From Gnetum montanum (taxonomy: Eukaryota; Streptophyta; Gnetopsida; Gnetales; Gnetaceae), in NCBI GenBank assembly GCA_015680685.1, contig MNCI01017535.1, positions 332,793 to 389,543 of the forward strand: a stretch of 56,751 nt of DNA. The letters run 5' to 3'. Position 1 is the first letter of the stretch; each line of letters starts with the position of its first letter. A model generated the notes under the pieces. That model was not told the origin of the DNA, did not search any database, and worked only from the letters and a program-made list of their open reading frames with translations. Of this stretch, positions 35,371 through 45,567 are shown piece by piece. Both the position numbers and the translations under genes were made by a program.

Positions 35371-36710
35371 TTCATGCATTGCCTAATTCTATAACTAGTT
35401 GTGTCGAACCTATAATTAACACTCTAAATGAAGTACCTATAGCATCTATTAGTACAACACATGCAATAGAATGGTATGATGACGTAAAAGAGTACCTTCT
35501 AAGAGGCGAACCTCCACAACACTTGACAAATGCTCAAAAGGATGTCGTACAAAAACGTTCCCGCCAATACACATTAATAGGTGACACCTTGTGTCGTAAA
35601 TCATATGAAGGTATTCTACTAATGTGCGTTAGTAGCACTAATGGTCAAACGATCATAGAACAAATCCACGAAGGACTTTGTGGAGGGCACATAGCACCTA
35701 AAGCAATGGCAACGAAGATTAGGCATTTAGGCTATTACTAGCCACACATGGAATACAATTGCATCTCAAAGGTTAGAACATGTGACATCTACCAAAAGCA
35801 TGGTAATTTGATACATGTGCCACCTAAAGAACTGCATACCACACAAATCACATGGCCATTCCAAAAATGGGGTTTAGACTTACTTGGACCAATAACGCCA
35901 TCATCCTCAACAGGCCATAGCTTCATTATCACTGCAACTGAATATTTCACAAAGTGGGTGGAAGCTATTCCTCTTAGGAAGACCACGTCAAAACACATTT
36001 GCACCTTTATAATGGAAAAATTCGTAACTTGTTTTGGTATTTCAATGACCATCGTTATCAACAATGGGCCACAATTTAGCAGTGCAGATACCAAAAGCTT
36101 TTCTGAAAGTCTAGGCATTAAACATGCATTTTCGTCACCTTACTACCCACAGAGCAATGGTCAAGCAGAGGCTACAAACAAAACTATCATCATAGTGCTC
36201 AAAAAGATGCTAAATCAAAGCAAGAAATGATGGCATGAATAATTAGTCTATGCATTATGGGCTTATAGAACGACACATCAAACCTCCACAGGTAAAACTC
36301 CATATAGCCTTGTATACGGATCTAAAACTGTTTTACCTTTAGAATTGCAGGTTCCCTCATTGCGGATAACTCTCTCCAGCCTCCTCGATGAAAGTCAAAA
36401 CAATGAACTACGCATCGCCGACCTTGACTCGGTAGAGGAGGAACGTGTACGAACACTTGATCAAATTGAATGGTACCAAGAACAACAGAGGCAAAGGCAC
36501 AAGCACAATCTCCATAAACGCTCGATCAAAGAAGGAGATCTAGTCCTTAAGGCCGCCCAAGAACATCCAGATAAATTCTCAACCAACTGGGAAGGGTCTT
36601 ATTTAGTCACCAAGACATACAACAATGGAGCATTTAAACTTACTGACATGAACAGAAATGAGTTTGCCAATCCTACAAACCATTTGTACTTGAAAAGGTA
36701 CTATGTCTGA
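35371..36710 (+). pseudogene. Integrase of T2 with one changed catalytic residue
   Basis: The HHCC-like N-terminus contains HEGLCGGHIAPKAM and CISKVRTCDIYQ, with the last Cys position replaced. The core has WGLDLLGP (first Asp), FTKWVEAIPL, then TIVINNGPQFSS, where the second catalytic Asp is Asn (codon AAC at 36060-36062), and YYPQSNGQAEATNKTI with the Glu. The C-terminus reads RTTHQTSTGKTPYSLVYGSK, QRQRHKHNLHKRSIKEGDLV and NWEGSYLV, ending YLKRYYV at 36710. Stops lie at about 35741 and 36229. It would insert element DNA but cannot as it stands. Confidence 0.85.
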
Positions 36711-36719
36711 CAAACTTGA

Positions 36720-37209
36720 GGTACGTCATAGTCCTGGATCATGACTTAAAACTGATACCACAAAAGAGTCTTGGATCATGACTTAAAACTGATACCACAG
36801 AGTATTCCTGGCATCATGCCTTAAAACTGATACCACAGAGTAGTCCTGGCATCATGACTTAAAACTGATACCACAAAATAGTCCTAGATCATGACTTAAA
36901 ACTGATACCACAGAATAGTCCTAGCATCATGACTTAAAATTGATACCACAGAGTAGTCCTGGCATCATGACTTAAAACTAACACAACAAAGCTCTGTCCA
37001 ATATGACACTAAACTGCTACATCCGTCCGCCATGACATGAAACTAACATCCAGAGTCCACTAAGACTATAAACTAGTTTGCCTCTTCACAGTCCACTATG
37101 ACTATAAACTAGAAATGCACCGTCTGCTACGACGCTAAACTGGCACTGTCCAAGGGGTTATGACATAAAACTAATCCACAACAGTCCACTAAGACTATAA
37201 ACTGGTGAC
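36720..37209 (+). repeat. Tandem repeats after T2 integrase
   Basis: First comes an array of about six units close to 38 bp (TAGTCCTGGCATCATGACTT plus AAAACTGATACCACAGAG). Looser units built on TATGACNNTAAACT and GTCCACTAAGACTATAAACT follow up to the gap. The word ATGAC-(N)TTAAACT is shared with the repeats between protease and RT. Confidence 0.8.
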
Positions 37210-37457
37210 NNNNNNNNNNNNNNNNNNNNNNNNNNNNNNNNNNNNNNNNNNNNNNNNNNNNNNNNNNNNNNNNNNNNNNNNNNNNNNNNNNNNNNNNNNN
37301 NNNNNNNNNNNNNNNNNNNNNNNNNNNNNNNNNNNNNNNNNNNNNNNNNNNNNNNNNNNNNNNNNNNNNNNNNNNNNNNNNNNNNNNNNNNNNNNNNNNN
37401 NNNNNNNNNNNNNNNNNNNNNNNNNNNNNNNNNNNNNNNNNNNNNNNNNNNNNNNNN
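37210..37457. other. Assembly gap (248 N) inside T2
   Basis: Unknown sequence inside a tandem-repeat stretch, a typical place for assembly to fail. Confidence 0.98.
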
Positions 37458-38102
37458 CAAGTGCTCAAACATGAGCACGGCACAAAAAGCAAGCTCTTTC
37501 AAAAAAGACAAAAGAAAAAAAAGAAAGACAAAGAAAGGCAAAAACAAAATAAAAAGCAAACGAGAACAAACAAAAAAGAAAAAGCAAAAAAAGGTCAAAG
37601 AGCAAAATGCACAGAAAAGGTCTTCATGATCCCGTTGACATCATAAACAAAAGACTGTTGGCCATTCTCATACAAGCCCCAGGCGAGAAGGCAATTTTCT
37701 TGAAAAAATAGTTACACTCATGTCTCAAAAAGACCGTGTTGCACATCATCGCATGGCTTTGGCTGTTCACAACAAGCCCTGTAAACACTCTTTAAGAGTC
37801 TTGTTTCTCCAAAGAACGCACCTCCTATGTCTGGGTTTCAAGTCTACTAAAAACCCAACTGTTGACAAGGACCAATGACATAACTTGTTCACAAGAGAGC
37901 ATTTCTCTCCCACAAATTCCAACAGCAATTTTCACCCTCAATCAACTCCTAGCTTCCTCTAGTTACAACCAATCCCCTTGCATCTTGAACTACATTCCCC
38001 CAATGCCAATCCCATGTACTTTTGAAAATGGTGCGATGACATCTGACCCAGGGCTGATGGTTAATGTTTGATGCTTTGTAGTTTATAGTGTTTTGCACTT
38101 CT
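37458..38102 (+). other. A-rich and unassigned 3' internal sequence of T2
   Basis: An A-rich stretch of AAAGAAAAAG-like words at 37500-37620 is followed by about 450 bp with no recognised coding sequence before the hairpin and LTR. Confidence 0.5.
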
Positions 38103-38156
38103 TTGTCGACGCCTCTTGAGTGGATTCCTCCAGGCGTCAACAAAGAGGGGCCAATG
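38103..38156 (+). other. Hairpin plus polypurine tract of T2
   Basis: CTTTGTCGACGCCT (38103-38116) pairs with AGGCGTCAACAAAG (38134-38147) with one wobble. The 3' arm runs into AAAGAGGGGCCA, the purine tract that primes plus-strand DNA, directly before the LTR start TGAAACACC. Confidence 0.75.
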
Positions 38157-39703
38157 AAACACCACAAAAATTTTAGCAACACTTCCAGACAACTTCAGAG
38201 CCTCTGAAACAACTTCAAGCAACCCACCATGGAGTAAATAAGGCCCCCTTGAGGCCCCACAGATCACAACGGCAAGTGTCGGTGTCAAGAATCATCAATT
38301 TCAAGGTCAAAAAGAGCAATTTTGACTAAGTACAATGTGCTTGCACTGTGCTTACACTGCACAATGTAAGGATCAGCGTCACCAACTTTTGGGGTCCCAA
38401 AACTAAATCAAAACAGGCCGAAATCAAGCACAAGGACCATCCATGACCTTCACCAAGGTCCCTAGCAGCTCCCAGCCTCCAAAAAATCAAAATTCAGGCC
38501 TTAAATGAGGTATTTTCAGTTGATTACGCTGGGGCTACATTTTCTTACGCTACATAGCATAAGCATCAACATAAACATTATTCACAGCGTAAACACTATT
38601 CATCACGTAAACACTATTCATCGCGTGAACACTATTAACAGCGTGAATACTATTCATAGTGTAAACACTATTCACAACGTAAACACTATTCATCACATGA
38701 ACACTATTCATCAACTTCCAGAAAATTTCAGAAAAATCTTAGAAAATGACAGAAAATTCTCAGCATTAGCAACTTCCAGAAAATTCCAGAAAAATTTTAG
38801 AAAAACTCAAGGACAAAGAAGTTTCAACCAAGACAAGTCAAATTTCCCTTGTACATTTCATTGTAAATTTTTATTTGTGGGATAGTTAGGCCCTCACAAT
38901 CTAAATTAAATGTACTTTCATAGGCTCGAATAACCCATAAATTGTAAAATGCAATGCACCTGGTTAAGAACGTAGCTTGCCGACATACATCCAACTCTCG
39001 CCAGCACACATCCAACCCGAACACAACTGTCCATTGGATACATGTCACTAGATCCGCTTTCCTTTCATCTCCCAGCTGTTGATTCCATTCTAGAAATTCT
39101 GTACCGGGGCCCGGCCCAACCCTATAAATACCCTGTCAATTCACATGAATCGGGGAAGGCAAAAATTGGAGAGATTGAAAATTCTAAGAGAGGACAGAAC
39201 CTGCAATCCTTGGGCGCTTAGCACACTTGACTGTTGGCATCCAAGCATTTCTCACGTTCATCACATCACATCATCACATCATCTCGAGGCTTAGTGCTTG
39301 ACCTACCATCCACATGTGCAGCTACACTTTGACCGGTGCATACCTTTTTATTAAACAATACAATACAGTTCATTGCCTCCCATTTACATTATTTACTTTG
39401 GTTTATGCTTTGTTTACAATATAGCTCTGTTTACGCTTTATTTATAATTCAATATGCTCTGTTTATATTTTGTATCGCTGTTTGCATTCTGTTTACATCC
39501 CGTTTACGATAACCCCATCGCTAGCTATAACTTATGCTCGAGGAAGTTCTTGGTTGATTTGTGTGCAGACCATCCAAGGCACTCTGCCTCCGTTTACTTT
39601 TCCAACTTGCCCTCAAGCAAAGGTAGGGTCAGCTGTGGCTGCCTGATGATCTTTCAGTGTTTGTTTCCCTTCTAGCCTCACACCAACGATTTAGGTCAGT
39701 CCA
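38157..39703 (+). repeat. 3' LTR of T2 (1547 bp)
   Basis: It aligns to 26770-28286 throughout. Starts TGAAACACC and ends CAGTCCA, followed by GCAAT. The U3 minisatellite has seven units here against five in the 5' copy, accounting for most of the 30-bp length difference. TATA box (CCTATAAATACC) at about 39121. Confidence 0.9.
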
Positions 39704-42700
39704 GCAATGTGGTCCATCCCATTTGCGTAACCAATTTCCAGAGATTAGGTTGGTTTTGAATGTCGATAGTGGGTGGCTCGAGATAGGCACGTAGATCCAT
39801 GACTGCAGTAATTTCACCCCAGAGTCTTTGGAACTGGTGAACCAGCACGGCAGGTGGGGGAATATCTGTCCTGTTGAAAACCTGATCGTTTCTGGCATGC
39901 CAGAGGGACCATAAAGCGGCGAGCATCTGTGAATCGCCTGAATAGTCGAGCGGGGGGAGGTCGGCCGTACTCCATAAGTTCCTGGCAACGTGGCACTCAT
40001 GCAAGAAGTGGTGGTGCATCTCTTCGTATTGATTGCAGATCAGGAAGATGGTGTCGATGTGCATGCCATGTGCCTGCAACCGCATGCGTATAGGGAGTGT
40101 CTCGTTCAGGACCATCCACCTGAAAGCCTTAATTTTTCCAGCGGGTGGCCTTTCCACAATCGCGTCCAACAGGGATCTTCCAGGAATTGACGTATGAGAA
40201 GCTCCCGGTGGTTTAAGGCGATATCGTCTTCGTGTGTAAGCGTGCAGATGTGCACACAAAGTTTGTGCCAAATTAGGGAGTCTGACCCAGTAGCTACCCA
40301 GGGTCGATATTTCCGTAGCAAGATTTGCACCCGTTGGGGGAGGTCGTCGAACAATGAGGAGATTCTGCAGAGAAGCTGCTGCCTACCCAAGGTGGTTTCC
40401 ACGACAAACTGTAGCATGCTGACACCACCCTCCTGGCGAGGAAGTGTGGTCTTCTCCCAAGAAACCAGATGCATTTTTTGTCCACCCTTTCTCCCAGACC
40501 ATACAAAATCATGAATGATCGCGTCAATGCATTGAATGACGCCAAACGGCGGAGTGGCCATGGATGCAGCAAATCTCACCATGGCTGCCAGCACCATCGT
40601 CGCCAACACGATCTTCCCTTTGCAAGATAGGAACCTATTCGCCCAATGTGCCGTGCGTGTTTGGAGTTTCATTATGAGCATCTGCCAGGTGCATTTTTTG
40701 TGCCAGTTGTGCATTGGTATGCCCAGGTACATGTCCTCCGCGCTCCCTAGGACAATCCCCAAGATCTGGATGAACTTAGTGCGAACATTGGGATGGGTAC
40801 GGGTGATGTATAGCACGGACTTGCCTGGGTTGGGGGTCAGCCCCACTTCCCTCTTCATCCTGTCTAGTGCCCGTAGGAGTGCCTGAGCCTGGGGCACGGC
40901 TGCACGGGTGAAGATCATCGTATCATCTAGGTAGTGGGCGGTTAAGCATTTGATTCCATGGATGTCCAACCCCTAAATGCCTTCCTTCGCATAGTAGGTG
41001 TGCATGAGGTCCATCACCAGGAGAAAAAGGAGTGGGGATAGGGGATCACCTTGGTGAAGCATGCAGCCTGTCTCTTAGAATCCCCAGAGGTGGCCATCAA
41101 TGTCCAACGAGTATCGGCCTCCCTTTTGAATCTGGAGGCACAAGTCCACGAACGGTTTCGTGAACCCTTTTGCCTATAGCACTATCCTAAGGGCGGCCCA
41201 ACTTACGGAGTCATAAGCTTTTGTGATGTCTAATTTGATGCAGAGCCTAGGGAATCTGGCAATTTTGAGAGAGTGCTAGATTTCCTATAGGAGCAGCACC
41301 TGATCTTGGATATGATGACCTTTGACGAACGTAGCTTGGTTCTATCCGATTAGACATGGCATGAGGGGTGCCATCCTAGCAACTACCATCCGCGAGAAGA
41401 GTTGTAGGAGGGAGTTATAGACTCCAATGGCACAAAAATGCCCTGGGGATGTGGGATTAGCCGTCTTGAGGAGTAGAACCACGTGGGAGTAGTTGATTTT
41501 CTTACGGACCTATTGCCAAGCGAGCATACGATTAAAGGCATCTAGCATATTTGGCCCAATCAAGTCTTCGAACTCACGAAAAAATTCGATGGGCCATGCA
41601 TCCGGCCTTGGGGCTTTATTTGTCGGCATGGCCTACAAAGCAGTATGGAGTTTGGTGCGAGAGAAAGGTTGCATGAGGCGCTAGTTGTCAGATGGGGTGA
41701 GGGTCTATGGTATAGAGATGGAGATGGGGTCCGTGGGTTGCCAGTTCCAAACCTACTACCAATAGTGTAGCAGGTTGTCTGAGCCAGAAGATGAGTGAGG
41801 TTGTTCCCCATTACCTAGGCCTTGAAGCAGGTGTTGCAATTGATGGTGAGTCCCCTGATGTGCCTTAGCCGCAGCAAAGAAGAATTTCGTATGTCTGTCG
41901 TCAACCTTGAGCCACTGTATCCGAGCCCTTTGACACCAATATTCCTCCTCTTCTTATTCTAAGGTTTGCAACTCCACTAAGAGGGTGAGTTCCTCTTGGG
42001 CTAGAGTGGTTCGGCGCTCTTGTTGGTTCTGGATGTCTTGTAGGTGTGATTGCAGTTGTGTCCAATACCCTTTGAAGCTGTACTTTTCCTCCACGGCAAG
42101 GGCCTTGATTTGATGCTTGAGTGCCTTGAGTTTGTGCTTGAGGAAGTCACGCGGCTCCTGCATATCATTCTACCCTTGCCAAATAGATTGTACAAGCTCA
42201 CCCAGCCATGGCTTAGTCAACCAAGTTCTTTCGAATCTGAACGAGCATGGGGCCCTGGAAACGTCTGTCACCAGGTGATAGATGATGGCTCTATGATCCA
42301 AGGCCACACGGTCCCGCCCATAGGCATGGACCTCCCAATCCAGTATTAGCGCAGTGCTGACCCAAACCCTATCAATGCAGGACTGCACCTTGGCGACTCC
42401 CTATTGTTTGCTGGTCCAGGTATACCTGTAGCCCTCAATCTCTAGGTCTATGAGGTCTATGTGCCGCAACAAGTCCAAGCACTCGTGTGCCCCCTGGGGC
42501 TCCGAAGCAGAACCCCTGGTCTTTTCCCAGCGATATAGCCGTTGGTTAAGTCCCCAATGAGGAGCCAACGAGACCCTTGGGGGACTAGCCCCACCACCTG
42601 GGATAATTCCCTTATTCAGTCCTGCCACACCTAGGCCCCAAAACGTTGGTGATCCAAACGTTCTATCTCGGCAAGTGCACCATAATGCTCAAGTCCAATG

Positions 42701-42954
42701 CATTGAGCAAGGATGAGGTCATCCTGGTTAGGACAGCGAGACCGCCAGCCCATCCCCTACTAGGCACTAGGTGACTGCACCATCCCTCCCACTGTAAAGC
42801 CTAAGTTTTCAGCTACCGTAATTTTGTCTCTTGGAGACACACCACATTGCACCCCCTCGGTGCGCACCATTCTTTTCAAGGTATGTCGCTTATACGGGGT
42901 ACCTTGTCCTTGGCAATTCCAGGAGAGAATCTTCATAGAGAAACAGACAAACAT
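39704..42954 (-). pseudogene. LINE ORF2: endonuclease and reverse transcriptase (decayed)
   Basis: Opens near 42936 with MKILSWNCQGQGTPY, the start of the APE-type endonuclease. Its later part has DLEIEGYRYTWTSKQ and CIDRVWVSTALIL, then LDHRAIIYHLV. The RT contains LDITKAYDSVSW (about 41232-41197), QGDPLSPLLFLLVMDLMHTY and the active-site YLDD (about 40933-40922; FADD or YADD is usual in plant L1). After it come GKIVLATMVLAAMVRF and WEKTTLPRQEGGVSML. The zinc-binding tail has KIKAFRWMVLNETLP and HHFLHECHVARNLW. Stops at several points, for example before GLDIHGIK. The protein would nick target DNA and copy LINE RNA. Confidence 0.85.
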
Positions 42955-43156
42955 CTGTTATAAACCTCCTGGAGTGTGGGTTACACTCCCAAGTCGATAT
43001 ACAGTTGTGTAGCCATTTGTCGGGTGTGGGCACTGTCAGGGCGACCAACCTTGGGCGACGTCTAGGTTACTTCAATCCCCTTCTCTCGCGGCACCCCCTG
43101 CCCAACATTGAGTATTTTGGGCCACGCCGAACCCCTACTAGTGGTGATCCAGTTGC

Positions 43157-44330
43157 TCAATGGTGGCAGCTCCTGCCCCACCCGCGACGTGCCCACCCCT
43201 CGATCATGGGGGTGTGGGGCGAGCCAGTGTAGCTCGTCCGAGTGCCTGAACCAGACGGAGCACCACAAAAAGCTGCACTCGGTTTGCCTAGTCGACCATC
43301 CGGGCCCGCAGCCATAGGTCCTCCTCCCCGAGAGGCCTCAGATGGCCCACCCCCTGGCCCGCCGTGGCCCGAGGCAACCACGTTGTTGTTGCCCTGGGCC
43401 AGACCATGGCTGGAGGCAGCCCCAACCTTGCCCCGCGACACCCCTACAGGCGCCAAGCCCTTTTTTGCCACCTGTCCCTTTTGCCCGATGAGCTTCCAGC
43501 CACCATCGTCGAGCCCAGGGGTCACAGGGTCAACACCATTAGTGATGTCCGCAGGTGATGTTGGGGTCACAAGCGGTAGATTTTTGAACTGCACGTGGAT
43601 CCTTTCCTCCCCGAGGTTAGTGTCCAGCACGAGTTCATCAACGCAGTCCTCGGAGCGCAGGGACCACCATATGCAGAACCTCGCAAAACCGAGATGGTCC
43701 ATCCCCTCTGTGAACGGGTCAAATTTAATAAACTCTCCAAAGAGCTCGGCTAGCAATTTCAAAAAGTCCGTTGACGAGTATTCTAGGGGGAGACCGTGCA
43801 ACCATACCCAAACTGGTGCTCGTTGAAAAAGACCCTTATCGCAGTGTGCTCCTGGACACCAGGGTGCCAGCGCCAGCCCTCAAGCCCCATAAAACCAAGG
43901 CCCTTCCACCAGGATGCGTTCCCTATCCGCTGCCGAGTCAAAGCAAAACAGCAGACGGTCAGCCAGGCTTTGACCGTCACCGTGTCCAGCCCCCAAACCG
44001 ACCGAACCCATCTCTGAATCAAGTCCATCCGTGGTCATGCGCCCTCCAAGACGAACTTGCCAAGCAAGCTACATTCTAACCATTCCAGGTGCTAGCAGCT
44101 GGGCAACCAACCTTTAGCCTCATTACCGAACCCTCGCGCGAGCAGGCTGTAAACTCCCTGGTACCTTTGGGTGCGGCCAGCGGGTTCTCCTGCCTGACCT
44201 CCCTCACGTCGCTCATAGCGGGTCCATCGCCGGTCTGCATACCCACGGCCACCTGTGCCATCGCGTTCACCTGGGTCTCCCCGTCCGTCTGTGCCCACCG
44301 TGTGCCCTCTGTCAACGGTTTCATTTTCAA
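43157..44330 (-). pseudogene. LINE ORF1, DUF4283-like RNA-binding protein without zinc knuckle
   Basis: From about 44025 the minus strand reads FCFDSAADRERILVEGPWFY, a TGA, then LALAPW, APVWVWLHGLPLEY, LLAELFGEFIKFDPFTEG and FARFCIWWSL. This is the DUF4283 order of plant L1 ORF1. The usual C-x2-C-x4-H-x4-C knuckle after this domain is not visible; the text instead runs VQFKNLPLVTPTSPADITNG into a Gly/Ser/Pro-rich tail. The N-terminal segment (44330-44076) is in a neighbouring frame, so a frameshift lies near 44080. Confidence 0.75.
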
Positions 44331-44397
44331 AATCCACTGTCCCCAACAATTGTAAACATTCGTGATGATATCGCAGGTAATGCAACCACGGTATAGA

Positions 44398-44729
44398 TTT
44401 TTTTTAAGTTAACAAGCCCCAAAGATTTTGAGTTACGATAATTTTTACTTCGTCGGTATCGTGTGCGAAACCATATGATCTGGATGGCAGTTTGAAAGAA
44501 ATTTTCCCAGATTTATATTATAACCAAGCTAATTAATGTAAACTAATTCAGGATGCATGGAACCTGTAACCAAACTATAACGGAATTCACAAAACAAATT
44601 GTCAAATTCACAATTGAACCAGACTGCAAAACGGTTTTCCGCTATGCCTTTCCCAGCGACAGGCCTCCTTCACTTCTTTTGTTCTCTGCATTTTAGGATC
44701 GACTGCAGTCCCTCGCTGTTCCAGGAAAG
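44398..44729 (+). promoter_or_regulatory. Putative promoter and 5' UTR of RPB9
   Basis: Only about 330 bp separate the LINE 5' end from the RPB9 start codon. TTTATATTATAACC near 44510 is a possible TATA region. TGCATTTTAG at about 44688-44697 resembles a 3' splice site and could close a 5'-UTR intron. Any further promoter sequence would lie beyond or within the antisense LINE. Confidence 0.4.
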
Positions 44730-45567
44730 ATGATTCAATTCTGCAACGAATGGTTTGTTCTTGCTTCCATTCTTTTTTTCATTTTCAGTTGCTTATATAA
44801 TCCCTCGACTAACAGTACGTGGGTGTAAATGTTTCAAGAAAAATGTTTTCCTGCTTGGGCTTTCATGTTCATGCTGGTTGACTGGGGTTTTTCTCTGGTT
44901 TCTCAGCAGGAACATCCTTGTTCCAAGGGAGAACAAGAAACAGAAGAAGCTTTGGTTGGTCTGCCGCTTCTGCAAATATAGTGTTAGTAAATTGCTGTAC
45001 TTCAGTTTAAACAAACAAAAATAAAAAATAAAAAAACTGTAATGATATGTGCTTTTGTTAGTAAATTGCTTTAATTCAGTTTAAACCAAACTTTTTCTGG
45101 TTTGCACCTCTCAAGTCTTTGAGTGGGTTTCTGGTCAGAGTGAGGCAAAGGACTGGTGCGTATTTAAGAATGTAATAAAACATGAAGCAGCGGAATACAC
45201 CCAACTTCTGGAAGGGATGGCTCAAGATCCCACCATGCCTCGCACTTCTAATGCCAAGTGCCCAAAATGCAATCACAATGAAGCGCTCTTCTTTCAGGTT
45301 GCGTTCCTTATCGTGGTCGAAACCATACAATTCCTTCTCAATAATAATCTCTCTTGCTTTTTCCATAAAATATAAAATTCTCCGTAATTTTCTGACCCAT
45401 CTTTCAGCCATAATCTGTCGTTTGCTTTTTCATAGATTTGGCAGATTCCTATGTCATTTTCTTCCCCATTTCTGTGTGTACAGGTTGCAGAGAGGGGCAC
45501 AGGGGAAGACGGAATTGCACTCTTTTTCATGTGCTGTAATTCAGCGTGTGGTCATAAATGGAGGTAA
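44730..45567 (+). CDS. RPB9: RNA polymerase II (IV/V) subunit RPB9, four exons, 113 aa
   Basis: Exons 44730-44752, 44907-44982, 45139-45297 and 45484-45567, with introns of 154, 156 and 186 bp, all GT-AG, join to a 113-residue protein; Arabidopsis RPB9 has about 114. Zinc ribbon 1 is FCNEC (C5, C8) and CRFC (C27, C30), around NILVPRENKKQKKLW. The linker reads CVFKNVIKHEAAEYTQLL, then the hallmark QDPTMPRT. Zinc ribbon 2 is CPKC (C74, C77) and FFMCCNSACGHKW (C103/104, C108), with NEALFFQ between. RPB9 sits in the polymerase jaw/lobe and supports fidelity, elongation and TFIIS-stimulated cleavage in the nucleus. No stops or shifts occur. A GTAAG donor overlaps the last codon; using it with an acceptor at 45681 also gives Arg-stop. 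Confidence 0.93.

Larger units (their letters stand above)
26770..39703 (+). mobile_element. Near-complete Tat-like Ty3/gypsy element T2
   Basis: About 12.9 kb with two LTRs, PBS, gag, protease, RT with RNase H, a second RNase H-like domain, integrase, hairpin, purine tract and a matching 5-bp target duplication. The second RNase H between RT-RH and integrase (YFDGASNSQGGSAAAIL, TNNIAEYEGLL, GDSQLVINQV) is the known hallmark of the Tat lineage. In the first 300 aligned bases of the LTRs I count about 28 differences by hand, mostly transitions, so it is old. Stops, frameshifts and a changed integrase residue make it inactive. It lies within LINE ORF2, in the opposite direction. Confidence 0.9.
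25567..44397 (-). mobile_element. L1-type LINE, interrupted by element T2
   Basis: On the minus strand it begins about 44385, carries ORF1 (DUF4283-like) and ORF2 (endonuclease, reverse transcriptase, C-terminal zinc-binding region) down to 39704, resumes at 26764 and ends near 25580 with AATAAA-like GGGAATAAAAATTTGC and an A-rich tail. Flanking CCATGGTATAGA (25567-25578) and CCACGGTATAGA (44386-44397) differ at one base and form a plausible 12-bp target duplication. The ends, the tail and both ORFs identify a near full-length LINE of about 5.9 kb before T2 entered. Its GC content is visibly higher than the surroundings. Stops in both ORFs show it is dead. Confidence 0.85.

Noticed and set aside
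37127-37598. Open frames across the second gap
   Set aside because: Made of N plus tandem-repeat and A-rich sequence.
43242-43826. Plus-strand 194-codon Pro-rich frame
   Set aside because: Shadow of the GC-rich LINE ORF1 tail on the other strand.
45076-45411. Minus-strand 111-codon frame in the RPB9 region
   Set aside because: It is antisense to RPB9 exon 3 and its introns and has no family signature.
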